Shown: piece by piece, positions 7,541-16,390 of the stretch | Position numbering within the stretch: position 1 is the stretch's first letter | Layout of the letters: each line of letters begins with the position of its first letter | Assembly (NCBI RefSeq): GCF_900114385.1 | Contig: NZ_FOSW01000003.1 | Location: 186,001-250,000 of the forward strand | Reading direction: 5' to 3' | DNA length: 64,000 nucleotides | Source of the DNA: Geodermatophilus ruber | GTDB lineage: Bacteria; Actinomycetota; Actinomycetes; Mycobacteriales; Geodermatophilaceae | Position numbers and translations under genes: made by a program | Notes under the pieces: generated by a model | Told to the model about the DNA's origin: nothing | Databases searched by the model: none | What the model saw: the letters and a program-made list of their open reading frames with translations, nothing else

Positions 7541-8893
7541 GTGACGACCGCCCCCGCCGCCGGGCCGACCGCCCCGCCCGCCGACCGCGCGCTGCGCCGC
7601 GAGCGCTTCGGCTGGTACTCCTACGACTGGGCGATGTCGGTCTTCAACACCTCGGTGACCACCGTCTTCCTCGGGCCCTACCTGACCTCGGTCGCCGAGG
7701 AGGCCGCCGGGCCCGACGGCCGGTTGCCGTTCCTGGGCCTGGGCATCCCGCCGGGCAGCTGGTTCTCCTACGTGCTGTCGGTGTCGGTGATCCTGCAGGT
7801 CGTCGTCCTCCCGCTGACCGGCGCGGTCGCCGACCGGACCGGTCGCAAGCGGCAGCTGCTCGGCGGGTTCGCCGCGCTGGGCGCGGTCGCCACCACCGGG
7901 CTGTTCTTCGTCGCCGACGGGCGCTACCTGCTGGGCGCAGCGCTGTTCGTCGTGGCCAACATCAGCTTCGGCGCGGCGACGGTCGTCTACTACTCCTGGC
8001 TGCCCGACCTGGCCGGGCCCGACGAGCGCGACGCGGTGTCCAGCCGCGGGTGGGCGTTCGGCTACGTCGGCGGGGCGCTGCTGCTGGCGGTGCACCTGGG
8101 GCTGGTGCTGGGGGCGGAGTCGCTGGGCCTGACCACCGGCGAGGCGGTGCGGATCTGCCTGGCCACCGCGGGCCTGTGGTGGGGCGCGTTCACCGTGTTC
8201 ACGATCTCCCGGCTGCGCGACCGGCCGGTGCCGGCGGCCGCGGCCCGTCCGCGCAGCGGCTTCCGCCAGCTGGCCGCGACGCTGAAGGAGATGCGGGCCT
8301 TCCCGCTGACGCTGTGGTTCCTCGGCGCGTACCTGCTGTTCAACGACGGCGTCCAGACCGTGATCGCGCTGTCGGCCACCTACGCCGTCGAGGAGCTGGG
8401 CCTGCAGCAGTCGGTGCTCACCGGGGCCATCCTGATGGTGCAGGTGGTGGCGATCGCCGGGGCGCTGGGCCTGGGCCGGCTGGCGGCGCGGTACGGCGCC
8501 AAGCGGGTCGTCCTGGGCAGCCTGGTGGCCTGGATCGGCGTGCTGGTCGCCGCCTTCTTCCTCCAGGCCGGGGCGGTGGGCCAGTTCTACGCCCTCGCCG
8601 CGGTGATCGGGCTGGTGCAGGGCGGCACGCAGGCGCTGTCGCGGTCGCTGTTCAGCCAGCTGATCCCGGCCGGCCGGGAGGCCGAGTACTTCGGCTTCTA
8701 CGAGATCAGCGACCGCGGCACCAGCTGGCTCGGGCCGCTGGCCTTCGGGCTGACCTTCCAGCTGACCGGCTCCTACCGGCTGGCGATCATCAGCCTGGTG
8801 ATCTTCTTCGTGGCCGGGTTCGTCGCGCTGGCCGCGCTGCCCGTCCGCCGCGCCGTCCTCGCGGCCGGCAACACCCCGCCGGAGCGCCTGTGA
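7541..8893 (+). CDS. MFS transporter, UMF1 (Atg22-like) family
   Basis: 450 aa with about 12 hydrophobic segments. The N-terminal signature FGWYSYDWAMSVFNTSVTT is typical of UMF1-family permeases. A conserved cytoplasmic loop (DRTGRKRQLLGG) follows transmembrane segment 2, and a central loop lies near residue 230. The yeast relative Atg22 exports amino acids from the vacuole; the bacterial substrates are unknown. The GTG start is at 7541, and the stop overlaps the thymidine kinase start by 4 nt. Confidence 0.87.
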   Translation: MTTAPAAGPTAPPADRALRRERFGWYSYDWAMSVFNTSVTTVFLGPYLTSVAEEAAGPDGRLPFLGLGIPPGSWFSYVLSVSVILQVVVLPLTGAVADRTGRKRQLLGGFAALGAVATTGLFFVADGRYLLGAALFVVANISFGAATVVYYSWLPDLAGPDERDAVSSRGWAFGYVGGALLLAVHLGLVLGAESLGLTTGEAVRICLATAGLWWGAFTVFTISRLRDRPVPAAAARPRSGFRQLAATLKEMRAFPLTLWFLGAYLLFNDGVQTVIALSATYAVEELGLQQSVLTGAILMVQVVAIAGALGLGRLAARYGAKRVVLGSLVAWIGVLVAAFFLQAGAVGQFYALAAVIGLVQGGTQALSRSLFSQLIPAGREAEYFGFYEISDRGTSWLGPLAFGLTFQLTGSYRLAIISLVIFFVAGFVALAALPVRRAVLAAGNTPPERL

Positions 8894-9624
8894 CGCCCCC
8901 CTCCGCCGACCGTGACCGGGAGTCGCCGGCCACGGTGCCGATGGCCGGCAACCGCCGCAGCCACCCGGCCCCCGCGCACCTGCGCTTCTTCCACGGGCCG
9001 ATGGACTGCGGGAAGTCGACCCTGGCCCTGCAGGTGGACCACAACCAGAGCCGGCAGGGCCGTCGCGGCCTGCTGCTCACCCAGGGGGACCGCTCCGCGC
9101 AGCCCCGGATCAGCTCGCGGGTGGGGCTGTGCCGGGAGGCGTTCGAGTTCGGCCCCGGCACCGACCTGCGGCTGCTGGTGCGCAGCCACTGGGCCGCGGG
9201 GCACCGGGTGGACTACCTGATCGTCGACGAGGCCCAGTTCCTCACCGCCGGGCAGGTCGACCAGCTGGCCGAGCTGGTCGACGAGTCGCACGTCGACGTC
9301 TACGCCTTCGGGTTGACCACCGACTTCCGCACCCGGCTGTTCCCGGGCACCCAGCGGCTGCTGGAGGTCGCCGACGACGTGCAGCGGGTGCAGGTGGAGG
9401 TGCTGTGCTGGTGCGGGCTGCCCGGGCTGCTCAACGCCCGCGTGGTGGACGGCGCGCTGGTGCGCGAGGGCGCGACGGTCGTCGTCGCCGACACCGCGCC
9501 GACGCCGGCCCCCGGCGAGCCCACCCCGGGCGACGTCCACTACCAGGTGCTGTGCCGGCGGCACCACGTGCTCGGGCAGCTGGGCCCGGTGGCGGCCGGC
9601 CCGGGGCAGCTCGCGCTGCCCTGA
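8890..9624 (+). CDS. tdk: Thymidine kinase (type II)
   Basis: 244 aa. Walker A is GPMDCGKST (residues 36-44). The Walker B-like DEAQF is at 113-117. C-terminal Cys pairs (CWCG, then CRRHH) replace the usual zinc ribbon ligands. It phosphorylates thymidine to dTMP in the salvage pathway. The first 30 residues before the beta-strand LRFFHGP are extra, and an internal ATG (8941) is an alternative start. GTG 8890 was chosen because it overlaps the permease stop (GTGA). Pairing with a transporter could reflect nucleoside uptake, but that is inference. Confidence 0.88.
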   Translation: MTPPSADRDRESPATVPMAGNRRSHPAPAHLRFFHGPMDCGKSTLALQVDHNQSRQGRRGLLLTQGDRSAQPRISSRVGLCREAFEFGPGTDLRLLVRSHWAAGHRVDYLIVDEAQFLTAGQVDQLAELVDESHVDVYAFGLTTDFRTRLFPGTQRLLEVADDVQRVQVEVLCWCGLPGLLNARVVDGALVREGATVVVADTAPTPAPGEPTPGDVHYQVLCRRHHVLGQLGPVAAGPGQLALP

Positions 9625-9627
9625 TCC

Positions 9628-9640
9628 CCCCCGAAGGGGG
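9628..9640 (+). terminator. Short C/G hairpin after tdk
   Basis: CCCCC, GAA, GGGGG immediately follows the tdk stop. It is a compact hairpin without a T-run and a likely, weak terminator of the permease-tdk operon. Confidence 0.4.
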
Positions 9641-9691
9641 TCGGTGGGGCGACGTATACCACCCCATGCGATGATCCTGAACCGAGTCTGC

Positions 9692-9717
9692 GGAATCTCT
9701 CCGCGAATTCTGTCGTT
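9692..9717 (+). promoter_or_regulatory. Sigma-R/SigH-type promoter of rbpA
   Basis: GGAAT (9692-9696) and GTT (9715-9717) are separated by exactly 18 nt. This is the consensus of the thiol-oxidative-stress sigma factors SigR (Streptomyces) and SigH (Mycobacterium). Streptomyces rbpA is known to belong to the SigR regulon. Transcription would start near 9724, giving an 80-nt leader. A TATACC at 9656-9661 might add a housekeeping promoter. Confidence 0.75.
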
Positions 9718-9806
9718 GGTCCTTTCGACTCCCTCGTCCGGTGGGTAGCCCCCGCCTGTGACGTCGAGTTCCGACCGACACCACCAGCACGAGAGGACGG
9801 TGTGCC

Positions 9807-10151
9807 ATGGGCGAGCGTTCCCTGCGGGGCAGCCGACTGGGCAGCGTGAGCTACGAGACCGAGCGGAACACCGCGCCGATCGAGCGGCAGTATGCGGAGT
9901 ACCGGTGCCCTTCGGGTCACCTGTTCACCGTGCCCTTCGCTGACGACGCCGAGCTCCCCGACACGTGGGAGTGCAAGTTCGACGGTTCCGCGGCCAAGCT
10001 GGTCGGAGGCGCCGAGCCGGCTCCCAAGAAGGTCAAGCCCCCGCGCACGCACTGGGACATGCTCCTGGAGCGCCGCTCGGTGGAGGACCTGGAGGAGGTC
10101 CTGGCCGAGCGCCTGGAGGTCCTGCGCGGTCGGCGGACCCGCGCCAGCTGA
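9807..10151 (+). CDS. rbpA: RNA polymerase-binding protein RbpA
   Basis: 114 aa, full length. The N-terminal tail (MGERSLRGSRLGSVSYETER), the core with YRCPSGHLF and WECKFDG (two of the zinc-type cysteines), and the C-terminal sigma-interacting part (PPRTHWDMLLERRSVEDLEEVLAERL) are all present. RbpA binds RNA polymerase beta and group 1/2 sigma factors and stabilises open complexes; it is limited to Actinobacteria. RBS GAGAGGACGG lies just upstream. A strong hairpin follows the gene. Confidence 0.97.
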   Translation: MGERSLRGSRLGSVSYETERNTAPIERQYAEYRCPSGHLFTVPFADDAELPDTWECKFDGSAAKLVGGAEPAPKKVKPPRTHWDMLLERRSVEDLEEVLAERLEVLRGRRTRAS

Positions 10152-10170
10152 GCGCCCCGCACGCACAGTG

Positions 10171-10205
10171 TTCGGCCCCGGTGGGGATTCCCCACCGGGG
10201 CCGAA
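10171..10205. terminator. Perfect 16-bp hairpin, bidirectional terminator
   Basis: TTCGGCCCCGGTGGGG, loop ATT, and the exact complement. It lies between the convergent rbpA and fxsA stops (20 and 33 bp away). The ends add TTC/GAA pairs, and it can serve both genes. Confidence 0.85.
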
Positions 10206-10237
10206 TGCTGTCCGGGCCCGGCCAGCCGCTGCGGGGC

Positions 10238-10753
10238 TCAGGGCCGGGGCCGCTCCTCGGTGATCAGGACCGTCGGCTCGACGACCTCGCCCTCGATCAC
10301 CCGCGGCCGCTCCCCCGGTCCGGCCTCCGGTGCCCCGGGCCCGCCCTCGACGCGGCTGCTGCGCACGTGTACCGGGCCGCGCAGCTGCACCGGCAGGCGG
10401 GCCGCCAGCAGGCCGCCCAGCGCCGCCCGCACCAGGAACCGGGTGGGCGGCAGCAGGCACAGCAACCCGACCGCGTCCCCGAGGAAGCCCGGCAGCACCA
10501 TCAGCAGCCCGCCGACGGCGATGAGCCCGGCGTCGCCCAGGGCGCGTCCGGGGGCCCGGCCCGTGCGGGCCCGCTCGCGCAGTTCGGTGAGCGCCCGCAG
10601 GCCCTGCCGGGCCAGCAGCACGCAGCCCAGCGCGCCGGTGGCCAGGGTGGCCAGGAGGGTCCAGCCCACCCCGATCCACTGCGCGACGAGCACGAAGACC
10701 ACGACCTCGGCCAGGGCCAGCAGCCCGGCTGCGATGCGTACTCGGCGTCCCAC
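10238..10753 (-). CDS. fxsA: FxsA family membrane protein
   Basis: 171 aa. The order of hydrophobic helices (IAAGLLALAEVVVFVLVAQWIG; TLLATLATGALGCVLLARQG; LIAVGGLLMVLPGFLGDAVGLLCLLP) and the PGFLGD/LLLPPTR signature are FxsA. It is a cytoplasmic-membrane protein; in E. coli its overproduction relieves F-plasmid exclusion of phage T7, and its normal role is unclear. GTG 10751-10753 has AGGAG upstream. The C-terminus (about 50 aa) is a charged cytosolic tail. Confidence 0.88.
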   Translation of the reverse strand: MGRRVRIAAGLLALAEVVVFVLVAQWIGVGWTLLATLATGALGCVLLARQGLRALTELRERARTGRAPGRALGDAGLIAVGGLLMVLPGFLGDAVGLLCLLPPTRFLVRAALGGLLAARLPVQLRGPVHVRSSRVEGGPGAPEAGPGERPRVIEGEVVEPTVLITEERPRP

Positions 10754-10793
10754 GGTTCTCCTCCGCCCGTCCGGCCCGGCGGCCCCGGCCCGC

Positions 10794-11585
10794 CTACCGG
10801 ACCGCGTTCGATCGCCGGCCCTCGCGGACCCGTCCCGATACGGGGCGGCGGACCCGGCCCGGCAGCCGCTCGGCCAGCCGGTCCTGCAGGCCCCACCAGG
10901 TGACCCGTACCAACGCTTCTCCAACGATCGAGAGGGTCATCTTGCTCCGGCCGGCGATCCGCTCGGTGAAGGTGATCGGCACCTCGACCACCCGGGCCCC
11001 GGTGCGGACGGCGCGCCAGGCCCAGTCGACCTGGAAGCAGTACCCGTGGCTGGCGACGTCGTCGAAGGGCAGCCGGTCGACCAGCTCGCCGCGGACCGCC
11101 CGGAAACCGCCGGTGGCGTCGGCCAGCGGCAGCCGCAGCGCCCACCGGGTCCACAGGTTGCCCGCGCGGGAGAGCAGCAGCCGGTGCGCCGGCCAGTCCT
11201 CCACCCGGCCGCCGGGCACGTACCGCGATCCCAGGGCCAGGTCGGCCTCCGTCAGCGCGGCCAGCAGGGCGGGCAGCTGCTCGGGGTGGTGGGAGCCGTC
11301 GGCGTCCATCTCGACGAGGACGTCGTAGCCGCGCGCGCGGCCCCAGCGGAAGCCGGCGACGTAGGCCGGGCCGAGGCCGGCCTTGACCGTCCGGCGCAGC
11401 ACGTGCACCCGCTCGTCCCGCGCGGCCAGCGCCTCGGCCAGCTCGCCGGTGCCGTCGGGCGAGCCGTCGTCCACCACCAGGGCGTGCGCCCCGGGCACGC
11501 TGCGGTGCAGCCGGTCCAGGATCGGCCCGACGTTCTCCGCCTCGTCGTAGGTGGGGACGACGACCAGCACCCGCGCGGCGGTCAT
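10794..11585 (-). CDS. Polyprenol monophosphomannose synthase (Ppm1 catalytic domain)
   Basis: 263 aa GT2 enzyme. VVVPTYDEAENV, VVDDGSPDGTG and the metal-binding EMDADGSHHPEQLP are diagnostic of dolichol-phosphate mannose synthase-like enzymes. It transfers mannose from GDP-mannose to polyprenyl phosphate, feeding lipoglycan and protein mannosylation. As in mycobacteria it is next to lnt, here as a separate gene rather than a fusion. Its ATG overlaps the lnt stop (ATGA), so the two are coupled. The last 25 residues are basic. Confidence 0.93.
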   Translation of the reverse strand: MTAARVLVVVPTYDEAENVGPILDRLHRSVPGAHALVVDDGSPDGTGELAEALAARDERVHVLRRTVKAGLGPAYVAGFRWGRARGYDVLVEMDADGSHHPEQLPALLAALTEADLALGSRYVPGGRVEDWPAHRLLLSRAGNLWTRWALRLPLADATGGFRAVRGELVDRLPFDDVASHGYCFQVDWAWRAVRTGARVVEVPITFTERIAGRSKMTLSIVGEALVRVTWWGLQDRLAERLPGRVRRPVSGRVREGRRSNAVR

Positions 11586-13219
11586 GCCCGGCCCCGGCGG
11601 GCCCGGCGGCGGCGCGCGGCGCCCGGGACGGCGACGACGAGCAGCGCACCCACCCCCACCGCGGCCAGCGCCCCCTCCGGGGCCGCGCCCAGCCGCTCGG
11701 CGAGCGTGGTGGAGTCCCGCTGGGCCACGTCCTCGACGAAGAGGGCAGGGGTGAACAGCTCCGAGCGGCGCGCCAGGGAGCCGTCGGGCGCGACGATCGC
11801 GGAGATGCCGCTGGTGGCCGCGACGACGACGGTGCGGCCGAACTCGACCGCGCGCAGCCGGCTGGCCGCCAGCTGCTGCTCGCTCTCGTCGGTGAAGCCG
11901 AAGGTGGCGTTGTTGGTCTGGACGACGACCATGCCCGCGCCGCCCCGCACGACGTCGTGCACCAGCCCGTCGTAGACCACCTCGAAGCAGATGAGGTCGC
12001 CGATCCGGACGCCGCCGATGTCGAGCACGCCGACCGCGTCCCCGGCGGCGAAGTCGCGGCGCACCAGGTCCACCTTGTCGCTGAAGAGCCGGAAGAGGTC
12101 CCGGTGCGGGATGTACTCCCCGAACGGCACGGGGTGCCGCTTGACGTAGGTCCGGCCCGGCCCGTCCTCGGGGTCCCACACGATCGCGGTGTTGCTGATG
12201 AACCGGCCGGGCCCCTCGACGACGGCGCCGACCAGGATCGGCACGCCGACGGCCTCGGCCGCGCGCTCGATCTGCCGGGCGGCGTCGGCGTTCGTGTAGG
12301 GGTCGATGTCGGAGCTGTTCTCCGGCCAGAGGACGACGTCGGGCTGCGGCTGCTCGCCGGCCTCGACCGCCGCGGCCAGCTCCAGCGTCCGGCTGACGTG
12401 GTTGTCCAGCACGGCGCGGCGCTGGGCGTTGAAGTCCAGCCCGGCCCGCGGCACGTTGCCCTGCACGACGGCGACGGTGGCCGTCGGCCCCCCGGCGGTG
12501 AGCGACGGGCCGGGCAGCGGCAGCCAGGCCAGCCCGCCGGCCAGGGGGACGGCCAGGACCGCGGCCCCGGCGAGGGCGGCGGTGCGCAGCACCGGGCCGC
12601 GGGGCCGCGTCGCCCGCCGGGCGCGGTGCAGCGCGCCCAGCGCGGCGGCCAGCAGCGTGCCGGTCAGGGCGACGGCGAAGCTGACCAGGGGCACCCCGCC
12701 GTAGGCGGCCAGCGACAGCAGCGGGCCGTCGGTCTGGCTCAGGCCCAGCCGGCCCCAGGGGAAGCCGCCGAAGGGCAGCCGGCCGCGCAGCGCCTCGGCG
12801 GCCACCCAGAGGGCCGCGGCCCACAGCGGCCAGCCGGGCAGCCGGGAGGTGGCCGCCGCGGCCGCCCCCAGCAGGGCGACGAACAGCGCCTGGGCGACGG
12901 CCAGGGCCAGCCAGGGGACGGGCCCGACGTAGACCCCGGTCCACGACAGCAGCGGCACGAAGAAGGCCAGCCCGAGGACGAGGCCGAGCCAGGCCCCGGA
13001 GCGGGCCCGCTGCCCGCGGACGGCCAGCGCCAGCGCGGCCGGGCCGAGCGGTGCCAGGGCGGCCAGGCCGTAGCCGGGAAAGGCGAGGAGGAGCAGCAGG
13101 CCGCCGACCGCGGCCAGCAGCGGGCGCCACGGCCACCGTCGCCGGGACCCCGCCGCGGGGGTCGACCCGGGCCGCCCGGCCGGTCGTGCGACGGTGCCGG
13201 TGGCTGCTGCTGGCGGCAC
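11582..13219 (-). CDS. lnt: Apolipoprotein N-acyltransferase
   Basis: About 545 aa. Six or so membrane helices (residues about 35-210) precede a nitrilase domain. The catalytic triad is visible as Glu in VVLWPENSS, Lys in YVKRHPVPFGEYIP and Cys in DLICFEVVYDG. It N-acylates the diacylglyceryl-cysteine of lipoproteins. GTG at 13217-13219 is preferred (GGGAGG 7 nt upstream); the frame stays open for another 110 codons, including an ATG at 13330, but those codons are Pro/Arg/Gly-rich and unlike the family. The gene is coupled to the mannose synthase gene. Confidence 0.9.
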   Translation of the reverse strand: MPPAAATGTVARPAGRPGSTPAAGSRRRWPWRPLLAAVGGLLLLLAFPGYGLAALAPLGPAALALAVRGQRARSGAWLGLVLGLAFFVPLLSWTGVYVGPVPWLALAVAQALFVALLGAAAAATSRLPGWPLWAAALWVAAEALRGRLPFGGFPWGRLGLSQTDGPLLSLAAYGGVPLVSFAVALTGTLLAAALGALHRARRATRPRGPVLRTAALAGAAVLAVPLAGGLAWLPLPGPSLTAGGPTATVAVVQGNVPRAGLDFNAQRRAVLDNHVSRTLELAAAVEAGEQPQPDVVLWPENSSDIDPYTNADAARQIERAAEAVGVPILVGAVVEGPGRFISNTAIVWDPEDGPGRTYVKRHPVPFGEYIPHRDLFRLFSDKVDLVRRDFAAGDAVGVLDIGGVRIGDLICFEVVYDGLVHDVVRGGAGMVVVQTNNATFGFTDESEQQLAASRLRAVEFGRTVVVAATSGISAIVAPDGSLARRSELFTPALFVEDVAQRDSTTLAERLGAAPEGALAAVGVGALLVVAVPGAARRRRARRGRA

Positions 13220-13602
13220 CCATCGCCTCCCGTGCCCGGCGCTCGGGGCGTCCCGGGCGCTGCCTGCCCCGAGCCGGTCGGACGGGGGGGCGGACCGGCG
13301 GCGTCCTCGCCGCGGCCCGCTCCCCAGCATCCCATCCCGGCCGGGCTCCCGGCCGCCGCACGGCGGCGGCGGGAAGCGTGGCCGCGGCGGCTCCCGGAGC
13401 CGCCGGCGGGAGCCTGCGCCCGCGAGCCGCGCCTTCGGGCCGGCCGGCCGGTCGCTGGCGGCGAGCGGCGGGCCGTTGTCTGGTGGCGCGGGTCCGGGCC
13501 GGTCCCACCGGCGCCCCCGGAGTGGAACTGCAGGCACTGTAGGAAGCGCGCCGGCACCGACCGGCACCCCCGAGGGGGCCGTGGCGAACTGTGACCTGTT
13601 CG
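13220..13602. other. Gap between kal and lnt
   Basis: 383 bp, very GC-rich. Low-complexity Pro/Arg frames run through both strands without family resemblance. On the minus strand a TACAGT (near 13537-13542) could be a -10 for lnt with a long leader. The 19-bp palindrome at 13386-13404 is a simple GC element. Part of this gap could belong to lnt if an upstream start is used. Confidence 0.5.
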
Positions 13603-14004
13603 TTACGGCGCGCCTGCTGGCCCGGGGACGACCAGCGTGGCAGCGGCCTCGACGACGAGCAGCGGCGGCTCCAGCATCCGGGCGGCCGACGGGCCCCGCG
13701 CCGGCTCGGCGCGCGCCACCACCTGCGCCCAGCAGCGCAACTCGCGGCTGCGCCGCCCGACCCGCACCACCTCGGCGCTGGCCTCCAGCACGTCCCCGGC
13801 CCGCACCGGCCCCAGGAAGCGGACCTCCGAGTAGCCGGCCAGCAGCCCCTCGTCGCCGTCCATCCGGATGGCGACCTCGGTGGCGACGTCGCCGAACAGG
13901 CCCAGGGTGTAGGCGCCATCGACCAGCGCGCCGCCGTAGTGGGCGTGCGCGTGCGGCACGTACCGGCGGTGGGTGACGGTCAGCCCCAGGCGCGCGTCGG
14001 TCAC
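13603..14004 (-). CDS. kal: Hotdog-fold 3-aminobutyryl-CoA ammonia-lyase
   Basis: 133 aa hotdog protein (LVDGAYTLGLFGDVATEVAIRMDGDEGLLAGYSEVRFLGPVRAGD), the size of Kal (about 130 aa). In lysine fermentation Kal removes ammonia from L-3-aminobutyryl-CoA to give crotonyl-CoA. The assignment rests on the fold together with its position as last gene after kamE, whose stop it overlaps (GTGA). Alone the sequence would only say hotdog thioesterase or dehydratase. Confidence 0.8.
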   Translation of the reverse strand: MTDARLGLTVTHRRYVPHAHAHYGGALVDGAYTLGLFGDVATEVAIRMDGDEGLLAGYSEVRFLGPVRAGDVLEASAEVVRVGRRSRELRCWAQVVARAEPARGPSAARMLEPPLLVVEAAATLVVPGPAGAP

Positions 14005-14771
14005 GGGGTCTCCTCCGAGGGGATCAGGGCGTGCACCAGGTAGCTGGCCACCTCGCCGGGCGTCGTCCCCCGGCCGAAGACCTTGTCGACGCCGAGCTCG
14101 GCGGCCATGCCGGGGTCGAACCGGGGGCCGCCGACCACCAGCAGCGGGCGGGACTCCCCCATCGCCTCGCGGAAGGCGGCGGCCAGTTCACGGGTGTTGC
14201 GCAGGTGGGCGTCGCGCTGGGTGACCACCTGGGAGACCAGGACGGCATCGGCGCGCCCGGCCCGGGCCCGGGCGACCAGCTCGGGGACGCCGACCTGGGC
14301 CCCGAGATTGGCCACGCTCATCTCCCGGTAGTACTCCAGGCCCTTCTCCCCCGCGAAGCCCTTGAGGTTGAGGATCGCGTCGATGCCGACGGTGTGCGCG
14401 TCGGTGCCGATGCACGCCCCCAGGACGACCAGCGTGCGCCGCAGCCGGCCCTTGATCGCCGCGTTCACCTCCGCCGGGGACAGCAGCGGGTAGGCGCGCT
14501 CCTCCACCCGCACGGCGTCGAGGTCGACCGGGTGCCGCACGCTGCCGTAGACGACGAAGAAGGTGAAGCCCTCGCCGATGGCATGGCTGTGCACGACCAT
14601 CGCCGGGTCGATGCCCATCTTGTTGGCCAGCTGCAGCGCGGCGCCGTCCGCCCGCGGGCCGGGGGCGACCGGCAGGGTGAAGGACAGCTGCACCATGCCG
14701 TCGCCGGTGGTGTCGCCGTACGGCCGGATCACGGTCGCGCCGACATGGCCATTCTGGCGGTTCTCAGGCAC
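14001..14771 (-). CDS. kamE: Lysine 5,6-aminomutase, beta subunit
   Basis: 256 aa. The B12-binding motif DxHxxG is seen as GTDAHTVGIDAI (residues about 135-146), and a Rossmann-like cobalamin domain continues (LLVVGGPRF...). The N-terminal dimerisation region ends in HSHAIGEGFTFFVVYG. With KamD it uses adenosylcobalamin and PLP to move the terminal amino group of beta-lysine, giving 3,5-diaminohexanoate. The GTG start overlaps the kamD stop by 8 nt, and the stop overlaps kal. The organism must make or import cobalamin; metH in this window also needs it. Confidence 0.93.
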   Translation of the reverse strand: MPENRQNGHVGATVIRPYGDTTGDGMVQLSFTLPVAPGPRADGAALQLANKMGIDPAMVVHSHAIGEGFTFFVVYGSVRHPVDLDAVRVEERAYPLLSPAEVNAAIKGRLRRTLVVLGACIGTDAHTVGIDAILNLKGFAGEKGLEYYREMSVANLGAQVGVPELVARARAGRADAVLVSQVVTQRDAHLRNTRELAAAFREAMGESRPLLVVGGPRFDPGMAAELGVDKVFGRGTTPGEVASYLVHALIPSEETP

Positions 14772-16359
14772 GGGCGGTCTCCTGCTCGAGCAGTTCCAGC
14801 GCCGGGTTGTACGCGTCGGGGGCGAGCGCGACGACGCCGTCCAGGCCCTTGCCGCCGTCGGCCGGCCGCCGGGTGATGCCGAACGTGCCGTCAGCGATCG
14901 CCTGGATGAGCCCCTCGGGGTGGTCGGCGATCTTCTCCAGCAGGCCCACCGCCTCGCGGAGGACGGTGTCGGCCCGGCGGTCGATGAACCCGCCCGGCGG
15001 CGGCGCGAAGTCCTCGGTGAGGCCGCCGGCGGCGTCGAGCACGTAGCGGACGTTGCGCAGCGCCAGGTCGCGGTCGGACAGCCACGGGGTGACGACGGCC
15101 TCGGTCATCATCCCGACCAGCAGGATGCCCTGCCCGGTGAGCGCCCCGGCGAGGTTGAAGAAGCCGTCGAGCAGGTAACCGCGGAAGACGTCGCCGGTCA
15201 TGTGCTTGGTCGGCGGCATCCACTTCAGCGGCGCGTCCGGGAACAGCGAGCGCGCCAGCATGGCGTGGGCGAGCTCCAGCCGGAAGGACTCCTTCCGGTC
15301 CGGGTCGATCTCGAAGGCGTGCCCGAGCCCGAGCTGCCAGTCCGGGAGCCCGGCCTCCTTCGCCAGGGTCTCGTTGAGCAGCTGGCTGACGGTGACGGTG
15401 TGCGCCTCGTCGACGGCGTCGGCGGTGGTGAGGTAGTTGTCCTCGCCGGTGTTGATGATGATCCCGGCGCGGGCGTGCACCATCCGGCTGAACCGCTGGT
15501 CGACGAAGGTCCGCCGTGGGTTGATGTCGCGGAAGAGGATCCCGTACATCGCGTCGTTGAGCATCATGTCCAGCCGCTCCAGCCCGGCGAGGACGGCGAT
15601 CTCGGGCATGCACAGCCCGGAGGCGTAGTTGGTCAGCCGCACGTAGCGGCCGAGCTCCGCGCTCACCTCGTCCAGCGCCGCCCGCATCAGCCGGAAGTTC
15701 TCCTGGGTGGCGTAGGTGCCGGCGTACCCGGTGCGGGTGGCGCCCTCGGGCACGTAGTCCAGCAGCGACTGCCCGGTGGAGCGGATGACCGCGATGACGT
15801 CGGCCCCGGCGCGGGCGGCGGCCCGGGCCTGCGGGATGTCCTCGTGGATGTCACCGGTGGCCACGATCAGGTAGATCCACGGTCGGCGCGGCGGGTCGCC
15901 GTGGGTGGCCACCAGCTCCTCGCGGCGGGCCCGGTTCGCGTCGATGCGGGCCAGGCCGGCGGCCACCGCGGCGCGGGCGGCGGCCCGGGCGCGCTCGGCG
16001 TCCGCGCCGGTGGGCACGGTGAACCGCGCCGTCCCGGCCCCGACCCGTTCGGCCAGTGCCTGTAACGAGGGCGCGGCCCCGGAGGCGAGCGCGTGCCAGA
16101 CCGGCAGGGCGACGCCGGCCTCCAGCCCGACCTGGTCGCGGACGGCGTCGACCACGCGGTTCACCCACGGCACCCGGTCGGTGGCCGCGCCGTCCCCGGT
16201 CACCGGGTCGGTGCCGGTCAGCCCGGCCAGCCGCAGCACCGCGCGCTCGACCGAGACGGTGGTGTGCGTCCGGGCCAGGTCGACGACCGGCCGGGCCGCC
16301 CGCGCGGCGAGCTCCCGCGCACGGGTCACCAGCACCGGATCGAGCTGCAGCGCGGTCAC
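14764..16359 (-). CDS. kamD: Lysine 5,6-aminomutase, alpha subunit
   Basis: 531 aa TIM-barrel subunit, slightly longer than the clostridial one (about 515). Typical stretches are YLIVATGDIHEDIPQARAAA, DVIAVIRSTGQSLLDYVPEG and KWMPPTKHMTGDVFRGYLLD. GTG 16357-16359 has GGAGGAGG 6-7 nt upstream. It follows the amidohydrolase gene after 31 bp and overlaps kamE. It provides most of the PLP and substrate pocket of the aminomutase. Confidence 0.94.
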   Translation of the reverse strand: MTALQLDPVLVTRARELAARAARPVVDLARTHTTVSVERAVLRLAGLTGTDPVTGDGAATDRVPWVNRVVDAVRDQVGLEAGVALPVWHALASGAAPSLQALAERVGAGTARFTVPTGADAERARAAARAAVAAGLARIDANRARREELVATHGDPPRRPWIYLIVATGDIHEDIPQARAAARAGADVIAVIRSTGQSLLDYVPEGATRTGYAGTYATQENFRLMRAALDEVSAELGRYVRLTNYASGLCMPEIAVLAGLERLDMMLNDAMYGILFRDINPRRTFVDQRFSRMVHARAGIIINTGEDNYLTTADAVDEAHTVTVSQLLNETLAKEAGLPDWQLGLGHAFEIDPDRKESFRLELAHAMLARSLFPDAPLKWMPPTKHMTGDVFRGYLLDGFFNLAGALTGQGILLVGMMTEAVVTPWLSDRDLALRNVRYVLDAAGGLTEDFAPPPGGFIDRRADTVLREAVGLLEKIADHPEGLIQAIADGTFGITRRPADGGKGLDGVVALAPDAYNPALELLEQETARA

Positions 16360-16390
16360 GAGCCCTCCTCCTCCGCGGCCACGGTGGCCG

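Noticed and set aside
13386..13404. Palindrome GGCGGCTCC-C-GGAGCCGCC as a terminator of kal
   Set aside because: It lies 217 bp upstream of the kal start, not after its stop, and there is no loop; it is probably a by-product of extreme GC content.
10794..13919. A 1041-codon open frame on the minus strand
   Set aside because: It fuses the real mannose synthase frame with noise antisense to and out of frame with lnt. The upstream part is Arg/Ala/Gly-rich without family similarity; the true gene starts at 11585.
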